A stretch of 64,000 nt of DNA from NCBI GenBank assembly GCA_963839995.1, contig CAWIXH010000001.1, positions 601,726-665,725 on the forward strand, given 5' to 3'. Under the pieces are notes generated by a model. The model was not told where the DNA came from, did not search any database, and was given only the letters and a program-made list of their open reading frames with translations. Shown here in pieces: positions 9,905 to 18,296 of the stretch. The number at the start of each line of letters is the position of its first letter. Within the stretch, counting starts at the first letter, position 1. Source of the DNA: CAWIUB01 sp963839995 (GTDB lineage Bacteria > Actinomycetota > Actinomycetes > Mycobacteriales > Jatrophihabitantaceae). Made by a program: the position numbers and the translations under genes.

Positions 9905-10492
9905 TCACGGTTGCGCGGCTCGGGCGGCCGCTTGAGCCGCCGCCGGATCTGCCCGGCCGTACTCGGCGGTGACGTGGTCGAGCAGGCCCTTCAGGAACTG
10001 CTCGACCTGAACCTGTGTGGAGTCGCGAAGAACTCGCAGATACACCGTTTGCCGTTCCAGCTCATCGTGCCGCAAGGCCGCCGTTTCGGAAGCCTCGGAC
10101 GCCAGCCGATGCGCCTCGTCGACGATGATCTTCGCCCGCTGCCGGGCCTGTTCGTGCATCGACCGCGCCTCGGACATGATCCGCCCGCTGTACTCGTCAG
10201 CGTTCTTGACGGTGCTGTCCGCGGTCTGCTGCGCGGTGGTGAGGATGCTCACCGACTGCAGGACGATGTTCTCGTCGCGGCGCTGCGGATCGGCCAGTTT
10301 CGTGTTCTCCTCCTCGAGCTCCCGGATCCTGTTGGCCAGCGCCTGAACCTGCGCCGAGCAGCGATCGATGAACGCATCGACCTCGTCCTCGTCGTACCCC
10401 TTGCCGAGGCCCCTGGTCTCGTGGAAAGTGACCGCCTGAAGGTCGGCTGCGGTGAGCCGTCCGTTCTCGCCACCGAACGTCAACCCCGTCAT
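9905..10492 (-). CDS. DivIVA-domain coiled-coil protein
   Basis: 195 residues. The N-terminal DivIVA signature is present (LTAADLQAVTFHETRGLGKG followed by DEDEVDAFID, residues ~14-45). It is followed by a long heptad coiled coil (~45-160, QALANRIRELEEENTKLADP) and an Ala/Gln tail. DivIVA proteins bind curved membrane and organise polar growth or septa; this short version is a paralogue type rather than the main polar-growth protein. It is the third gene of a minus-strand operon with two haemoglobin genes, 24 bases after the flavohaemoprotein-like gene. That is an unusual partner set and hints at polar or membrane recruitment of the globins. Confidence 0.88.
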   Translation of the reverse strand: MTGLTFGGENGRLTAADLQAVTFHETRGLGKGYDEDEVDAFIDRCSAQVQALANRIRELEEENTKLADPQRRDENIVLQSVSILTTAQQTADSTVKNADEYSGRIMSEARSMHEQARQRAKIIVDEAHRLASEASETAALRHDELERQTVYLRVLRDSTQVQVEQFLKGLLDHVTAEYGRADPAAAQAAARAAQP

Positions 10493-10516
10493 CAGCGATC
10501 TCCTCCTGTGGCCGGG

Positions 10517-11635
10517 TCAGCTCTGACCGAACTCGTCGAAACGGATGTGGTTCTCCGGCACCCCGTGGTCGACGACGAGCTTGACAGTGGCCTCCACCAT
10601 CGCCGGGGAACCGCATATGTAGACGTCGTGACTCGACCAGTCGCCGTGGGCCACCGCCACCTCACCCACCAGGCCGCGCTCGCCCTCCCACCGCTCATCG
10701 TCCGAGATCGCGGTCACCACGGTCAACCACGGGTTGGCGCCGGCCAATCGGTCCAGGGACGGCGCGTCGTAGATCTCGCGGACCGTACGCACACCGAAGA
10801 ACAGGTGGGTAGGCCGCCCACCGTCGGCGGCGACCTGTGCGATGAGGGCCTCGAGCGGGGCGAGACCGGTGCCGCCACCGATCAGCAGCAAAGGGCGGTC
10901 GGAGTCGTCGTCCAGCACGAGCTGGCCGATGGGCGGCCCCAGCCGCAGCCGCGTCCCGACCTGCGCGGAGTGCACGAGAGCGCTGGACACCGGGCCGCCG
11001 TCGATGAGCCGAACGTGGATATCGAACTGTGTCCCGTTCGGTGGCGACGCCGGCGAGTACCACCGCCACTCCCGCGGACGAAGATCTGTGGCCTCGACCG
11101 CGACCGATTGCCCGGCGCGGTAGGGCAACGGTTCGGCGGTGCGCACGGTGAGCACCGCGATGTCGAAAGTGCGCCGCTCGATCGCGACGACTTCGCCGTC
11201 CCAGAACGGCGGCGCGCCGCGAGCGGCTTCCTCCGCGGCGGCGGACATGGCCTCGGCAACGACGCCGTACGCGGCCGCCCAATCCTCCTCGAGCTTGTCG
11301 GTCCAGGCCGACCCGGAGAAGTGGCGCAAGGTCGCGATCAGTGCCTGGCCAACCGCCGGGTAGTGCCCGGCGACCGTGCCGAACTTGCGATGGTCGCGGC
11401 CCAGGTCCTGCAAGAACGGAACGAGCTCGTCGACCTGGTCCACGTGGGACACGATGTGCCCGAGCGCACCCACCAGACGGTCGCGCTGACGAATCATCGC
11501 CGGCGGAAACATCGCCCGGGTCTCCGGATGCAGGACGAACAGATAGCTGTAAAAGAACAACGCCACATCATCGCCACCGTGCGCGGCCACCGCAGCGAAG
11601 TTGTCCTTCAGCGCAGCGGTATCCAGCTCTCCCAC
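10517..11635 (-). CDS. Flavohaemoprotein-like globin/FAD/NAD(P) oxidoreductase
   Basis: 372 residues. A globin domain (1-135) opens with LKDNFAAVAAHGGDDVALFF and carries the proximal-helix region RDHRKFGTVAGHYPAVG. A ferredoxin-reductase module follows: FAD-binding beta-barrel with the RWYSPAS motif (~170-245) and NAD(P) domain with LLLIGGGTGLAPLEAL (~250-370). This is the layout of NO dioxygenases of the flavohaemoglobin family, although the globin part is closer to the divergent actinobacterial type II forms. Expected activity is NO or O2-dependent oxidation using NAD(P)H. It lies 11 bases downstream of a truncated haemoglobin gene, so the two are cotranscribed. Confidence 0.88.
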   Translation of the reverse strand: MGELDTAALKDNFAAVAAHGGDDVALFFYSYLFVLHPETRAMFPPAMIRQRDRLVGALGHIVSHVDQVDELVPFLQDLGRDHRKFGTVAGHYPAVGQALIATLRHFSGSAWTDKLEEDWAAAYGVVAEAMSAAAEEAARGAPPFWDGEVVAIERRTFDIAVLTVRTAEPLPYRAGQSVAVEATDLRPREWRWYSPASPPNGTQFDIHVRLIDGGPVSSALVHSAQVGTRLRLGPPIGQLVLDDDSDRPLLLIGGGTGLAPLEALIAQVAADGGRPTHLFFGVRTVREIYDAPSLDRLAGANPWLTVVTAISDDERWEGERGLVGEVAVAHGDWSSHDVYICGSPAMVEATVKLVVDHGVPENHIRFDEFGQS

Positions 11636-11646
11636 GAGGAAATCCC

Positions 11647-12018
11647 TCAGGCGGTGACGATGTCGGCGCGTAGCGGTGTCAACGCCGCGCCGACCTGTCC
11701 GATGGTCGCGTCGTCCACACCGAGCCCCTGCAATGCTGCGACGAGATGCCCGACCACCCGGTCGAAATGCTCGTCGGTGATGCCCAGGCCCGCATGAGCG
11801 CTCGCCATGTCCCGCCCGGTGTACTGATTCGGCCCGCCGGTGGCAGCGGACAGCATCTCCACCTGATGACGACGCAACGTCTTCATGTCGATGCCCTCGA
11901 AGTACGGTGCCAGGTCCGCGTCGCCGACGACCCGCTCGTAGAAGTCATCGACCGCCTGGCGGACGCCGCCCTCAGCACCCAGCCGCTCGTAAATCGTGGA
12001 CGGTTGTGTGGTCGTCAC
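11647..12018 (-). CDS. glbN: Group I truncated haemoglobin (trHbN)
   Basis: 123 residues with the 2-on-2 globin signature: YERLGAEGGVRQAVDDFYER containing the B10 Tyr (Tyr27), YFEGIDMKTLRRHQVEMLSA with the E-helix, and MASAHAGLGITDEHFDRVV with the proximal His75. Group I truncated haemoglobins (trHbN of Mycobacterium) oxidise NO to nitrate. First gene of the operon with the flavohaemoprotein-like and DivIVA genes, so a joint role in NO or oxygen handling is likely. No NO-responsive operator could be identified upstream. Confidence 0.92.
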   Translation of the reverse strand: MTTTQPSTIYERLGAEGGVRQAVDDFYERVVGDADLAPYFEGIDMKTLRRHQVEMLSAATGGPNQYTGRDMASAHAGLGITDEHFDRVVGHLVAALQGLGVDDATIGQVGAALTPLRADIVTA

Positions 12019-13000
12019 GGGTTCACTCCCTCACTCCAGTCGGTCCCCCGCGCACCGCAAGCAGCGTAACGGACGGCCGAAACGCCGGCCTAACCCCGCG
12101 CCCGTGGCCCTACAGGTGCCAGATCGGTGATGTCATGCACCACGTCGAAAGTTCGTCCGCACCACGGAGGAAGCAAGACGCACAGTCGACGTGACACGCT
12201 ACGCGCCCGTCAGATCACGTCAAGTTATGAACTTGGCCCTCGCGGCACCTGGCCACCACCCGACCCGGTACTCAGCGGCGCAATTGCCATCCCCAGCCCG
12301 CGGCGCTGCCAACCCCGCCGGGCACCCATCGGCCAACCTCCCCACGCTGCATAACCCTCGCCCGTCACCGGCTGCCAATGGCGTCCGCCGAGGCGACGCT
12401 ACCCAGCGTCATCTCATCGGCACGGCTTGTGATCTGCCTGGTTCGACGCGTACGGTCCTGAAAGACACCGGCGTCTCACTATGACCGTGCTGACGCGGCA
12501 GCGCCCCCAGTGCGAGCGCCCGCAGCGACAACACTCCCCACCACGGGAGGATCATGAGAGGCAAAATCGGGTTCCCCAGGCCGACGACCGCATCCGCGAG
12601 ATCACCGGCCGTCTGGTTGCCGGATACGGCGCGGTACTGCCGGGCCGCGCCCGAACCGTCGTTCCGGTACATCCGGTAGGAGCCGAGCAAGCGCGCGTTA
12701 TGCGTCCAGATCGATCGTTCTCTCGCTTCGGCGGGATGCTCTGCTGACGGAAGAAACCCCTTCGATCCCATGTTTGTCCTATCTTGTGTGAACAGGATGT
12801 TGGCCAACCTTGTAATCGGCTGGCCGTGTGTCAAACCTGAGTTGGCCCTGGGAGGTCGCGGCCATCTGTTGGACGACACCCTGGGTGACCGTGTGGGGGT
12901 AACTACACCGAAGGTGACGACGGGCTGTGGTCACGCTGTCGCCTGCTCGCCGGCGACCGCCGAGGCCACCGGCGATTCGTGCGCCCGTGCAGCCGGTGGT

Positions 13001-13128
13001 GATCACGCTGTCGTGGAGTTGTGGATCACCCACGGCGGTCACGCCGACTACCACACGACGATTATGCGCACGTCCGACGACCGCGGCCGCGGCATCTCCT
13101 GCTTCCTCGTCCCGGGTGACGCGCGCGC
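13001..13128 (+). pseudogene. Acyl-CoA dehydrogenase fragment
   Basis: A short frame reads LWITHGGHADYHTTIMRTSD followed by RGRGISCFLVPGD. This is the FAD/substrate-contact segment found in the middle beta-domain of acyl-CoA dehydrogenases (K-x-WITNG/HGG type). No start, no N-terminal or C-terminal helical domain can be found around it. Confidence 0.6.
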
Positions 13129-13780
13129 TGAATCGACCAGTGCGGGCTGGTCGAGGAAGTGCCGGCGGACAGCCGCTGAACTGCCCCCTAGGCTCCCCTA
13201 GGCTGGACCATCAGCTCTCGACAGCCAGCTGGGCGGTGGACAACGGGGTTGGCGAGGTGAGGAGGTTCTCGGAAGACTTGACGAAGGCTTGCGGTGAGCG
13301 ACTAATGTGTCGGCTTCGGACACAGTACGAAGCAGGAAGGACCGCGGCGCTCGCCGGCCAAAGCAGAACAGCCGCGGCCTTCCCCCACACCCCGAAGGGT
13401 GTAGTAGCCACCGCCCTGGCTGAGCGCCGCGTGCGGAGCAGGCTATAGCCCTCGGTTCGAGTGGGCAACGCCCCGGCACCGCTTTTTTGACTCGGCCGAC
13501 GCCCCGACGGGAAAATCCGGGTCTGGGCGGGCCGTGTGGGCCGCGCGAATCCTCAGAAATAGCGGCGTTTGGCGAAGTGCCGCGTCCGTTCGGCGGGCGC
13601 ATTTGTGAACGTCACCACGCCCGAAACAGATGGGACAAAGCGGACAGGCACACGCTGCCTAGATCAGCGCCCGCAACTTATTCCGGTCGATCGGAACCGT
13701 GATCCAGCTCCCCAGCTCTTGGGCAGTCGAACCGATCGATGACGGCGGGCCAACGACCGCCCTCCGCGAATGCTACAGGC

Positions 13781-13838
13781 GCGTGGTGATGCTTCGGGAC
13801 CGAAGAGGCCGTGGGTTCAAATCCCCCACCCCGACCCA
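13781..13838 (+). tRNA. tRNA-Pro-like 3' fragment (anticodon loop TTCGGGA), degenerate
   Basis: The stretch holds an anticodon-loop-like GCTTCGGGACC (CGG anticodon). It continues GAGGCCGTGGGTTCAAATCC and ends CCACCCCGACCCA, which closely resembles the variable arm, T-arm and acceptor 3' strand of actinobacterial tRNA-Pro. The T-stem has an extra or shifted base, the anticodon stem does not pair cleanly, and no matching 5' acceptor strand or D-arm lies upstream. Best read as a 3' tRNA remnant, for example the distal attachment site of a former integrated element. Confidence 0.4.
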
Positions 13839-14029
13839 GCAAGCACGGGTCTCATAACGCTTTCGGGCAGCCACAGACATAGAACCGGCATGGGTATAGC
13901 TGCTTCCGGATGTTCCGGATGTTCCGTAGGATCGTACCCGACGGCGGGCGCAGGACCTGAGTGGGGAGAACGCGGGTCGCGGCGATGCCTTCGAGGACGT
14001 CCATGAGGACGACTGGGGGGTGGTAGTTC

Positions 14030-14203
14030 ATGCTGAGACTAGAGTTCCGATGGTGGGTCTGGCTGCTCGCGGCACTGATCATCTACGTGGCCTGGACGGC
14101 CCCGGGCGCGATGGCGACCTTGGTTGGCGGGGTCGTGCACGTGTTCACTGCGGTGGGCGACGGCATAGCGCGGTTCATCAACGAGGCGCACACATCGCAC
14201 TAG
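14030..14203 (+). CDS. Small membrane protein, 57 residues
   Basis: ATG 14030 follows the G-run GGGGGG (14015-14020). The product begins MLRLEFRWWVWLLAALIIYV, a single transmembrane helix (residues ~8-24), followed by a second weakly hydrophobic stretch (MATLVGGVVHVFTAVGDGIA) and a short polar tail ending NEAHTSH. Small one- or two-helix proteins of this type are common in actinobacteria; I know no function for it. Confidence 0.6.
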   Translation: MLRLEFRWWVWLLAALIIYVAWTAPGAMATLVGGVVHVFTAVGDGIARFINEAHTSH

Positions 14204-14538
14204 TCGTCCATGCCATCAAGAGTGGATTTACCCCGCTGATCAGTGAGCGAGCTCGGACCCAGCAACATCCGCTCTATGCCGCTCGGCGCGCGCATTTTCC
14301 GGCTGCGCGCCCGTACGCATACTTCGTCGCGCGTCGCCGGGTGTCCGGCGGTCGTCGTTGCGCGACGCGGGCGTCGGCGAGCGCAAGGGGTTGTCGTGGA
14401 GATCTTCTGGCGCGCGTCCGCGGCGGTTCATCCACCGCCTGAGCCGGCTCGTGCGGCACGACGGTTGGGCTGCGAGACGTCGGTGCGCCAGGGACCGGGA
14501 AGCGCGTATTGACGACGTGTCTACTCGCACATGCGGTT

Positions 14539-15060
14539 GTGACTGTTCCTATCACTCTGCTCGGGCTGCTCGAACGCGAGCCCAGCCATGGGTATGAGCT
14601 CAAGCGCGACTACCACGCGTACTTCGGCCGGGGCCTGCCGCTGCCGTTCGGCCAGGTGTACGCGACGCTGGGACGGCTGGCCCGGGACGGCAAGGTGCTG
14701 GGCGCGGAGCCCGAGCACGGCGCCGGGCCCGACCGCAAGCGTTATGTCATCACCGAGCAGGGGGTGACCGAGGTCGAGATGTGGCTCGCCGAGTCGGTGG
14801 AGCCCGAGCCGCACCTGCAGACGGTGCTGTTCGCGAAGGTGGTGGCGCTGATGTCGGGCCGGCAAGCCGAGAGGTACCTCGACGCGCAGCGGGCCACACA
14901 CCTGCAGCGGATGCGGGAGCTGACCGACGTCAAGCGGACCGGCAGCGTGGTCGACGCGCTGCTGGCTCACCACGGCCTGTTCCATCTGGAGGCGGACCTG
15001 CGCTGGATCGACCTGACGGCGGCCCGGCTTGACGCGCTGGCGAAGGCGGTGCGGCGATAA
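14539..15060 (+). CDS. PadR-family transcriptional regulator
   Basis: About 173 residues from GTG 14539. Starting here gives the usual PadR opening VTVPITLLGLLEREPSHGYE. The winged helix continues with LPFGQVYATLGRLARDGKVL and the wing DRKRYVITEQGVTEVEMWL (residues ~5-85). The C-terminal dimerisation helices follow (~95-173). PadR proteins commonly control drug or envelope ABC exporters, and an ABC ATPase gene fragment begins 20 bases downstream. Its operon partner is destroyed, so any autoregulated target is gone here. Confidence 0.88.
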   Translation: MTVPITLLGLLEREPSHGYELKRDYHAYFGRGLPLPFGQVYATLGRLARDGKVLGAEPEHGAGPDRKRYVITEQGVTEVEMWLAESVEPEPHLQTVLFAKVVALMSGRQAERYLDAQRATHLQRMRELTDVKRTGSVVDALLAHHGLFHLEADLRWIDLTAARLDALAKAVRR

Positions 15061-15080
15061 CCGCGGTCGGCCTTTCCGCG

Positions 15081-15282
15081 GTGCCCAAATCGCGCGTCGG
15101 CCTGGTCGAGGCGCACGAGGTTCGGTTGTCTTTCGGTCAGACGCCTGCGCTGCGCGGCGCCAGCCTGTCGGTGAGTGCCGGGGAGATTCTGGCCGTGATG
15201 GGGTCGTCCGGTTCCGGCAAGTCGACGCTGTTGCAATGCTTGGCCGGCATCCTGGCACCCGACTCGGGGGAGATCCTGCTCG
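15081..15282 (+). pseudogene. ABC transporter ATPase, N-terminal fragment
   Basis: From GTG 15081 about 67 codons encode the start of an ABC-type ATPase: VEAHEVRLSFGQTPALRGAS and the Walker A motif GSSGSGKSTLLQCLAGI. The gene ends at GEILLEV, where unrelated transporter sequence begins. Signature, Walker B and the permease gene are absent. A deletion has removed the rest of the PadR-linked exporter. Confidence 0.8.
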
Positions 15283-15505
15283 AGGTCGCGACTCTGGCCT
15301 GGAATGTGGTCGGACTGTGGTGCTGGCAGTGGCCGCGGTGCATACGCATTCGATCGCGCTGACCGGTTTCGGCCTGGACTCGGCCATCGAGATCGGGGCC
15401 AGCACCGTGGTGCTGTGGGAATTGTCCGGCACCGGGGAAGACCGGCAACGCCGCGCGTTGCGGCTGATCGCCGCGGCGTTTGTGGCGCTGGCCGGCTACC
15501 GAGCT
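15283..15505 (+). pseudogene. Cation-transporter (CDF-like) membrane fragment
   Basis: Downstream of the ABC junction the sequence reads ATLAWNVVG, then after a one-base shift near 15315 VVLAVAAVHTHSIALTGFGL and DSAIEIGASTVVLWELSG, then RQRRALRLIAAAFVALAGY. This is typical of transmembrane helices 1-3 of actinobacterial cation transporters of the CDF type (acidic GFGLDS-EIGAS motif). It is cut at 15505 by the left end of the IS256 element. The remaining helices are not present on the other side of the IS. Confidence 0.65.
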
Positions 15506-15554
15506 TGTCAAGTCTTCTGTGTGTGGGGTGCTCCTTGTTGATGTTGGTGGGTGT

Positions 15555-15815
15555 TCAGAGTTGGGCTTGTTCGGCTCGGTGACGCAGGCGTGCTGCGAGC
15601 GCGTCGGTCCAGGAGGCGATGCTGATCGGGTCGTCGGTCTCGCCGAGGGATAGCGCGCGGGTGCAGCGGGTGATCGCGGCGGTGTCGGTGCCGGTCAGCA
15701 GCCAGTTGGTGAGCCGTTCGAGCACTTCGGCGCTGTGGTCGACGACGCCGTCCTCGACGAGCACCCAGGGTGATCGCAGCGTGCTGTAGGCGGGCCGGTG
15801 ATCGTTTCCGGTCAC
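15555..15815 (-). CDS. IS256-associated small ORF
   Basis: 86 residues beginning MTGNDHRPAYSTLRSPWVLV, directly downstream of the transposase with one base between them and inside the IS boundaries. Repeated small helical protein without a recognised domain. Probably an accessory passenger of this IS256 subgroup. Confidence 0.45.
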   Translation of the reverse strand: MTGNDHRPAYSTLRSPWVLVEDGVVDHSAEVLERLTNWLLTGTDTAAITRCTRALSLGETDDPISIASWTDALAARLRHRAEQAQL

Positions 15816-15816
15816 G

Positions 15817-17244
15817 TCAGTTCACTCCTTGCGGCAGGCGGCCGGGGTAGGCGATGTCGAGGGCGTTGAGGGCCTGTTTCCAGCCGGTGACGAGTTGGCC
15901 CTCGACGAGCCGGCCGGGTGCGGTGCGGTGGTTGACGGGCTTGCGGCGGCGTTCCTTCTCCCGGGCGCGGGCGCGCTTGTCCTCGATGTCGCAGATGGCC
16001 AGCCAGAGCAGCTTGACCACCGCCTCGTCGGAGGGGAAGTGCCCTCGGTTCTTGATGATCTTGCGGAGTTGGTAGTTCAGGCTTTCGATGGCATTGGTCG
16101 TGTAGATGATCTTCCTTACTTGCGGTGGGAAGGCCAAGAACGGGGTGAACCGTTCCCAGGCGCGTTCCCAGACGCCGACCGCGCCGGGGTAGCGGCGGCC
16201 CAGCTCGCCTTCGGTGAACGCCGCGAGGGCCTCGAGGGCGGCGTCTTCGGTGGCCGCGGTGTAGATCGGTTTGAGGGCGGCGGCGACGGCCTTGCGGTCG
16301 CCGTAGGACACATACCGCATGGCCGCCCGAATGAGGTGGACCACGCAGGTCTGGGTCACCGTCTTGGGCCAGACGGTCTCGATCGCCTCGGGCAGGCCTT
16401 CAAGCCCGTCGCAGCAGGCGATCAGCACGTCGCGCACCCCGCGGTTGCGCAGCTCGGTGAACACCTGCAGCCAGAACCTCGCGCCCTCGGCGTTCTGCAC
16501 CCAGATGCCCAGCACGTGCTTGATTCCGTCGGTGTCCACGCCGACGACGATGTGCGCGGCCTTGTTCATCACGTGCGCGCCGTCGCGGACCTTCACCACC
16601 AGCGCGTCGACGTAGATGATCGGGTAGATCGCATCCAGCGGCCGGGCCTGCCAGGCCTTGACCTCTTCCAGCACCGCGTCGGTGATCTTGGAGATGGTCT
16701 CCCGGGACACCTCGACGCCCAACGTGCGCACCAGGTGGTGTTCGATGTCGCGGACCGTCATCCCGCCCGCATACAAGCTGATGATCATGTCGTCGAGGCC
16801 GCCGGCGAGTCGCCGCTCACCCTTGGGCACCAGCCGCGGAGTGAACGTGCCGAGCCGGTCGCGGGGCACCTCCAGCCCGATCGGCCCGGCCTCGGTGAGC
16901 ACCGTCTTCGGGGTGGTGCCGTTGCGCGAGTTCGGCGCGCCGCGCCCGGCCGGGTCTCCCTTCTCATAGCCCAGGTGATCAGTGCGTTCGACCTCCAGTC
17001 CCCGCTCCAGGACCCGCTTGATCAACTCCGGCAGGAACCCGCCCTCGCCGGTCAACCGCAACTCGCCCGCCCCGGCGGAGGCGATCAGCTGGTCCAGCCA
17101 CGCCTCGTCCACCAGCTCGTCGGCCAGCTCGGCGGCCGTCCGGGCGCGAGTCTGCTCGCACGCCCACGGGGGCGGCGCCGGTGGTGTCGCCCGGCCCGGC
17201 ATCGACGACTCCGGCCCCAGATCGGTGATCATTGCTGCGCACAT
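15817..17244 (-). CDS. IS256-family transposase
   Basis: 475 residues with the mutator-type (transposase_mut) domain: ELIKRVLERGLEVERTDHLG, the first Asp in YPIIYVDALVVKVRDG, the second in DVLIACCDGLEGLPEAIETV, the C/H motif TCVVHLIRAAMRYV and the catalytic Glu in IIYTTNAIESLNYQLRK. The frame is full length and undamaged, so this copy may be active. A 1007-bp internal piece with the same sequence lies at 28597-29603. Confidence 0.92.
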   Translation of the reverse strand: MCAAMITDLGPESSMPGRATPPAPPPWACEQTRARTAAELADELVDEAWLDQLIASAGAGELRLTGEGGFLPELIKRVLERGLEVERTDHLGYEKGDPAGRGAPNSRNGTTPKTVLTEAGPIGLEVPRDRLGTFTPRLVPKGERRLAGGLDDMIISLYAGGMTVRDIEHHLVRTLGVEVSRETISKITDAVLEEVKAWQARPLDAIYPIIYVDALVVKVRDGAHVMNKAAHIVVGVDTDGIKHVLGIWVQNAEGARFWLQVFTELRNRGVRDVLIACCDGLEGLPEAIETVWPKTVTQTCVVHLIRAAMRYVSYGDRKAVAAALKPIYTAATEDAALEALAAFTEGELGRRYPGAVGVWERAWERFTPFLAFPPQVRKIIYTTNAIESLNYQLRKIIKNRGHFPSDEAVVKLLWLAICDIEDKRARAREKERRRKPVNHRTAPGRLVEGQLVTGWKQALNALDIAYPGRLPQGVN

Positions 17245-17326
17245 GCTCGGTGTCTCCTTCCACCTGAAGCCACATCAGTCACTTCAGGCTCTCAGGCACC
17301 TCCCGTACACAGACCATCTGACACGC

Positions 17327-18190
17327 TCAGCCGATGCCGCCCAGCTCCCGCAGCGCCTCGATCCGGGCGGAGGTGATCATGCCGCGGTCGCCGACCATCA
17401 CCATCTGGCGCAGCGTGAACTTCTCCCGCACCGCCTCGACCGCCTCGACGAACGCGGTGGGATCGGCGGTGTTGCCGGGAAACACCCGCACCGCGACCGG
17501 GCGCCCCTCGGGGTCGGTGAGCAGCCCGTACTCGATCTGGGCCTTGCCTTTCTTGCCGTCGCGGGAGTAGCCGCGCGCGGCGAGTGGGCAGTGCGAGCCT
17601 TCCACCCAGGAGGAGGACAGGTCGAACAGCGCCAGCCGGGACGGGTTCGCCGCGGGCGCGAGGTGCCGCGCCGCGAGCCTGGCCTCGATGCCGTCTTGGC
17701 GGTCCAGCAGCCAGTCCATCGCCTGGTAGCACTCGTCGCTGGACGCCCCGGCCACGCCGAGGTCCGCGCCGAGGGTGCTGTCGGCCCACCAGCCGATAGT
17801 GGCCAGCTTGCTCGCCGGCCGGGCGACCCGGGACACGATCAACGCCAGCGCCAGGTCCCGTTCCCGGCAGGGCGGTCCCAGCAGCCCGGGCAGGCCCAGC
17901 GCCGCGGCCTGCGCCCACACCGCGGCGACATGCCCGTGCGGCACCGCGCGGACGATGCGGACCTGCTCGCCCACCGGGGCCAGCACCTGCCCGCGCAGCA
18001 CCGCCTCGATCGCGCCGATCGCCGCCTCCGGCAGCGCGGACAGGTTGGCCAGCTGCTCGTGCTTCACCGTGCCGGCCTGCCGGTAGGAGCGGCGCAGATA
18101 CACCGACTGGTACTCCCGCCGGCGGCCCTGCTTGTCCACGTGACTCGACTTGATCCTGGCCACATGCATCGCACCACTCGACCGCGGCAT
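17327..18190 (-). pseudogene. IS1634-family transposase, C-terminally truncated
   Basis: The N-terminal two-thirds of an IS1634-type transposase: MHVARIKSSHVDKQGRRREY, LALFDLSSSWVEGSHCPLAA with the first Asp, RGYSRDGKKGKAQIEYGLLT, and VRVFPGNTADPTAFVEAVEA, ending at MVMVGDRGMITSARIEALRE with the second Asp. It stops three bases from the IS256 end. The catalytic Glu and the C-terminal domain are gone, so it cannot transpose. Confidence 0.85.
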
Positions 18191-18296
18191 ATCCTAGATA
18201 ATATCTGATTCATGCGCAGACCAGCGGACGACACGCCACATATTCTGGCTACACAATCGATCCGTGAAACTCCCACGGCCCAACAAACACGGGGAA

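Larger units (their letters stand above)
12019..14029. other. Two-kilobase region of gene debris
   Basis: No intact gene. Two remnants can be identified, an acyl-CoA dehydrogenase scrap (13001-13128) and a tRNA-Pro-like 3' half (13781-13838). The rest has only short frames without family resemblance. Confidence 0.5.
15506..17323 (-). mobile_element. IS256-family insertion sequence, complete
   Basis: Imperfect inverted ends were found by comparison: TGTCAAGTCTTCTGTGTGTG at 15506 reading inward, and TGTCAGATGGTCTGTGTACG at 17323 reading inward on the other strand. The 1.82-kb element encodes a transposase and a small accessory frame on the minus strand. The 8-9 bases outside each end do not match, and the two flanks belong to different broken genes (a CDF fragment and an IS1634 transposase). 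The copy has therefore taken part in a deletion or recombination after insertion. Confidence 0.8.

Noticed and set aside
9728..11797. Very long plus-strand open frame opposite the globin and DivIVA genes
   Set aside because: It is antisense to three genes with clear family signatures; its Arg/His-rich composition is the usual shadow of GC-rich coding DNA.
15506..17323. 8-bp target duplication around the IS256 element
   Set aside because: The bases outside the two ends differ and belong to unrelated genes.
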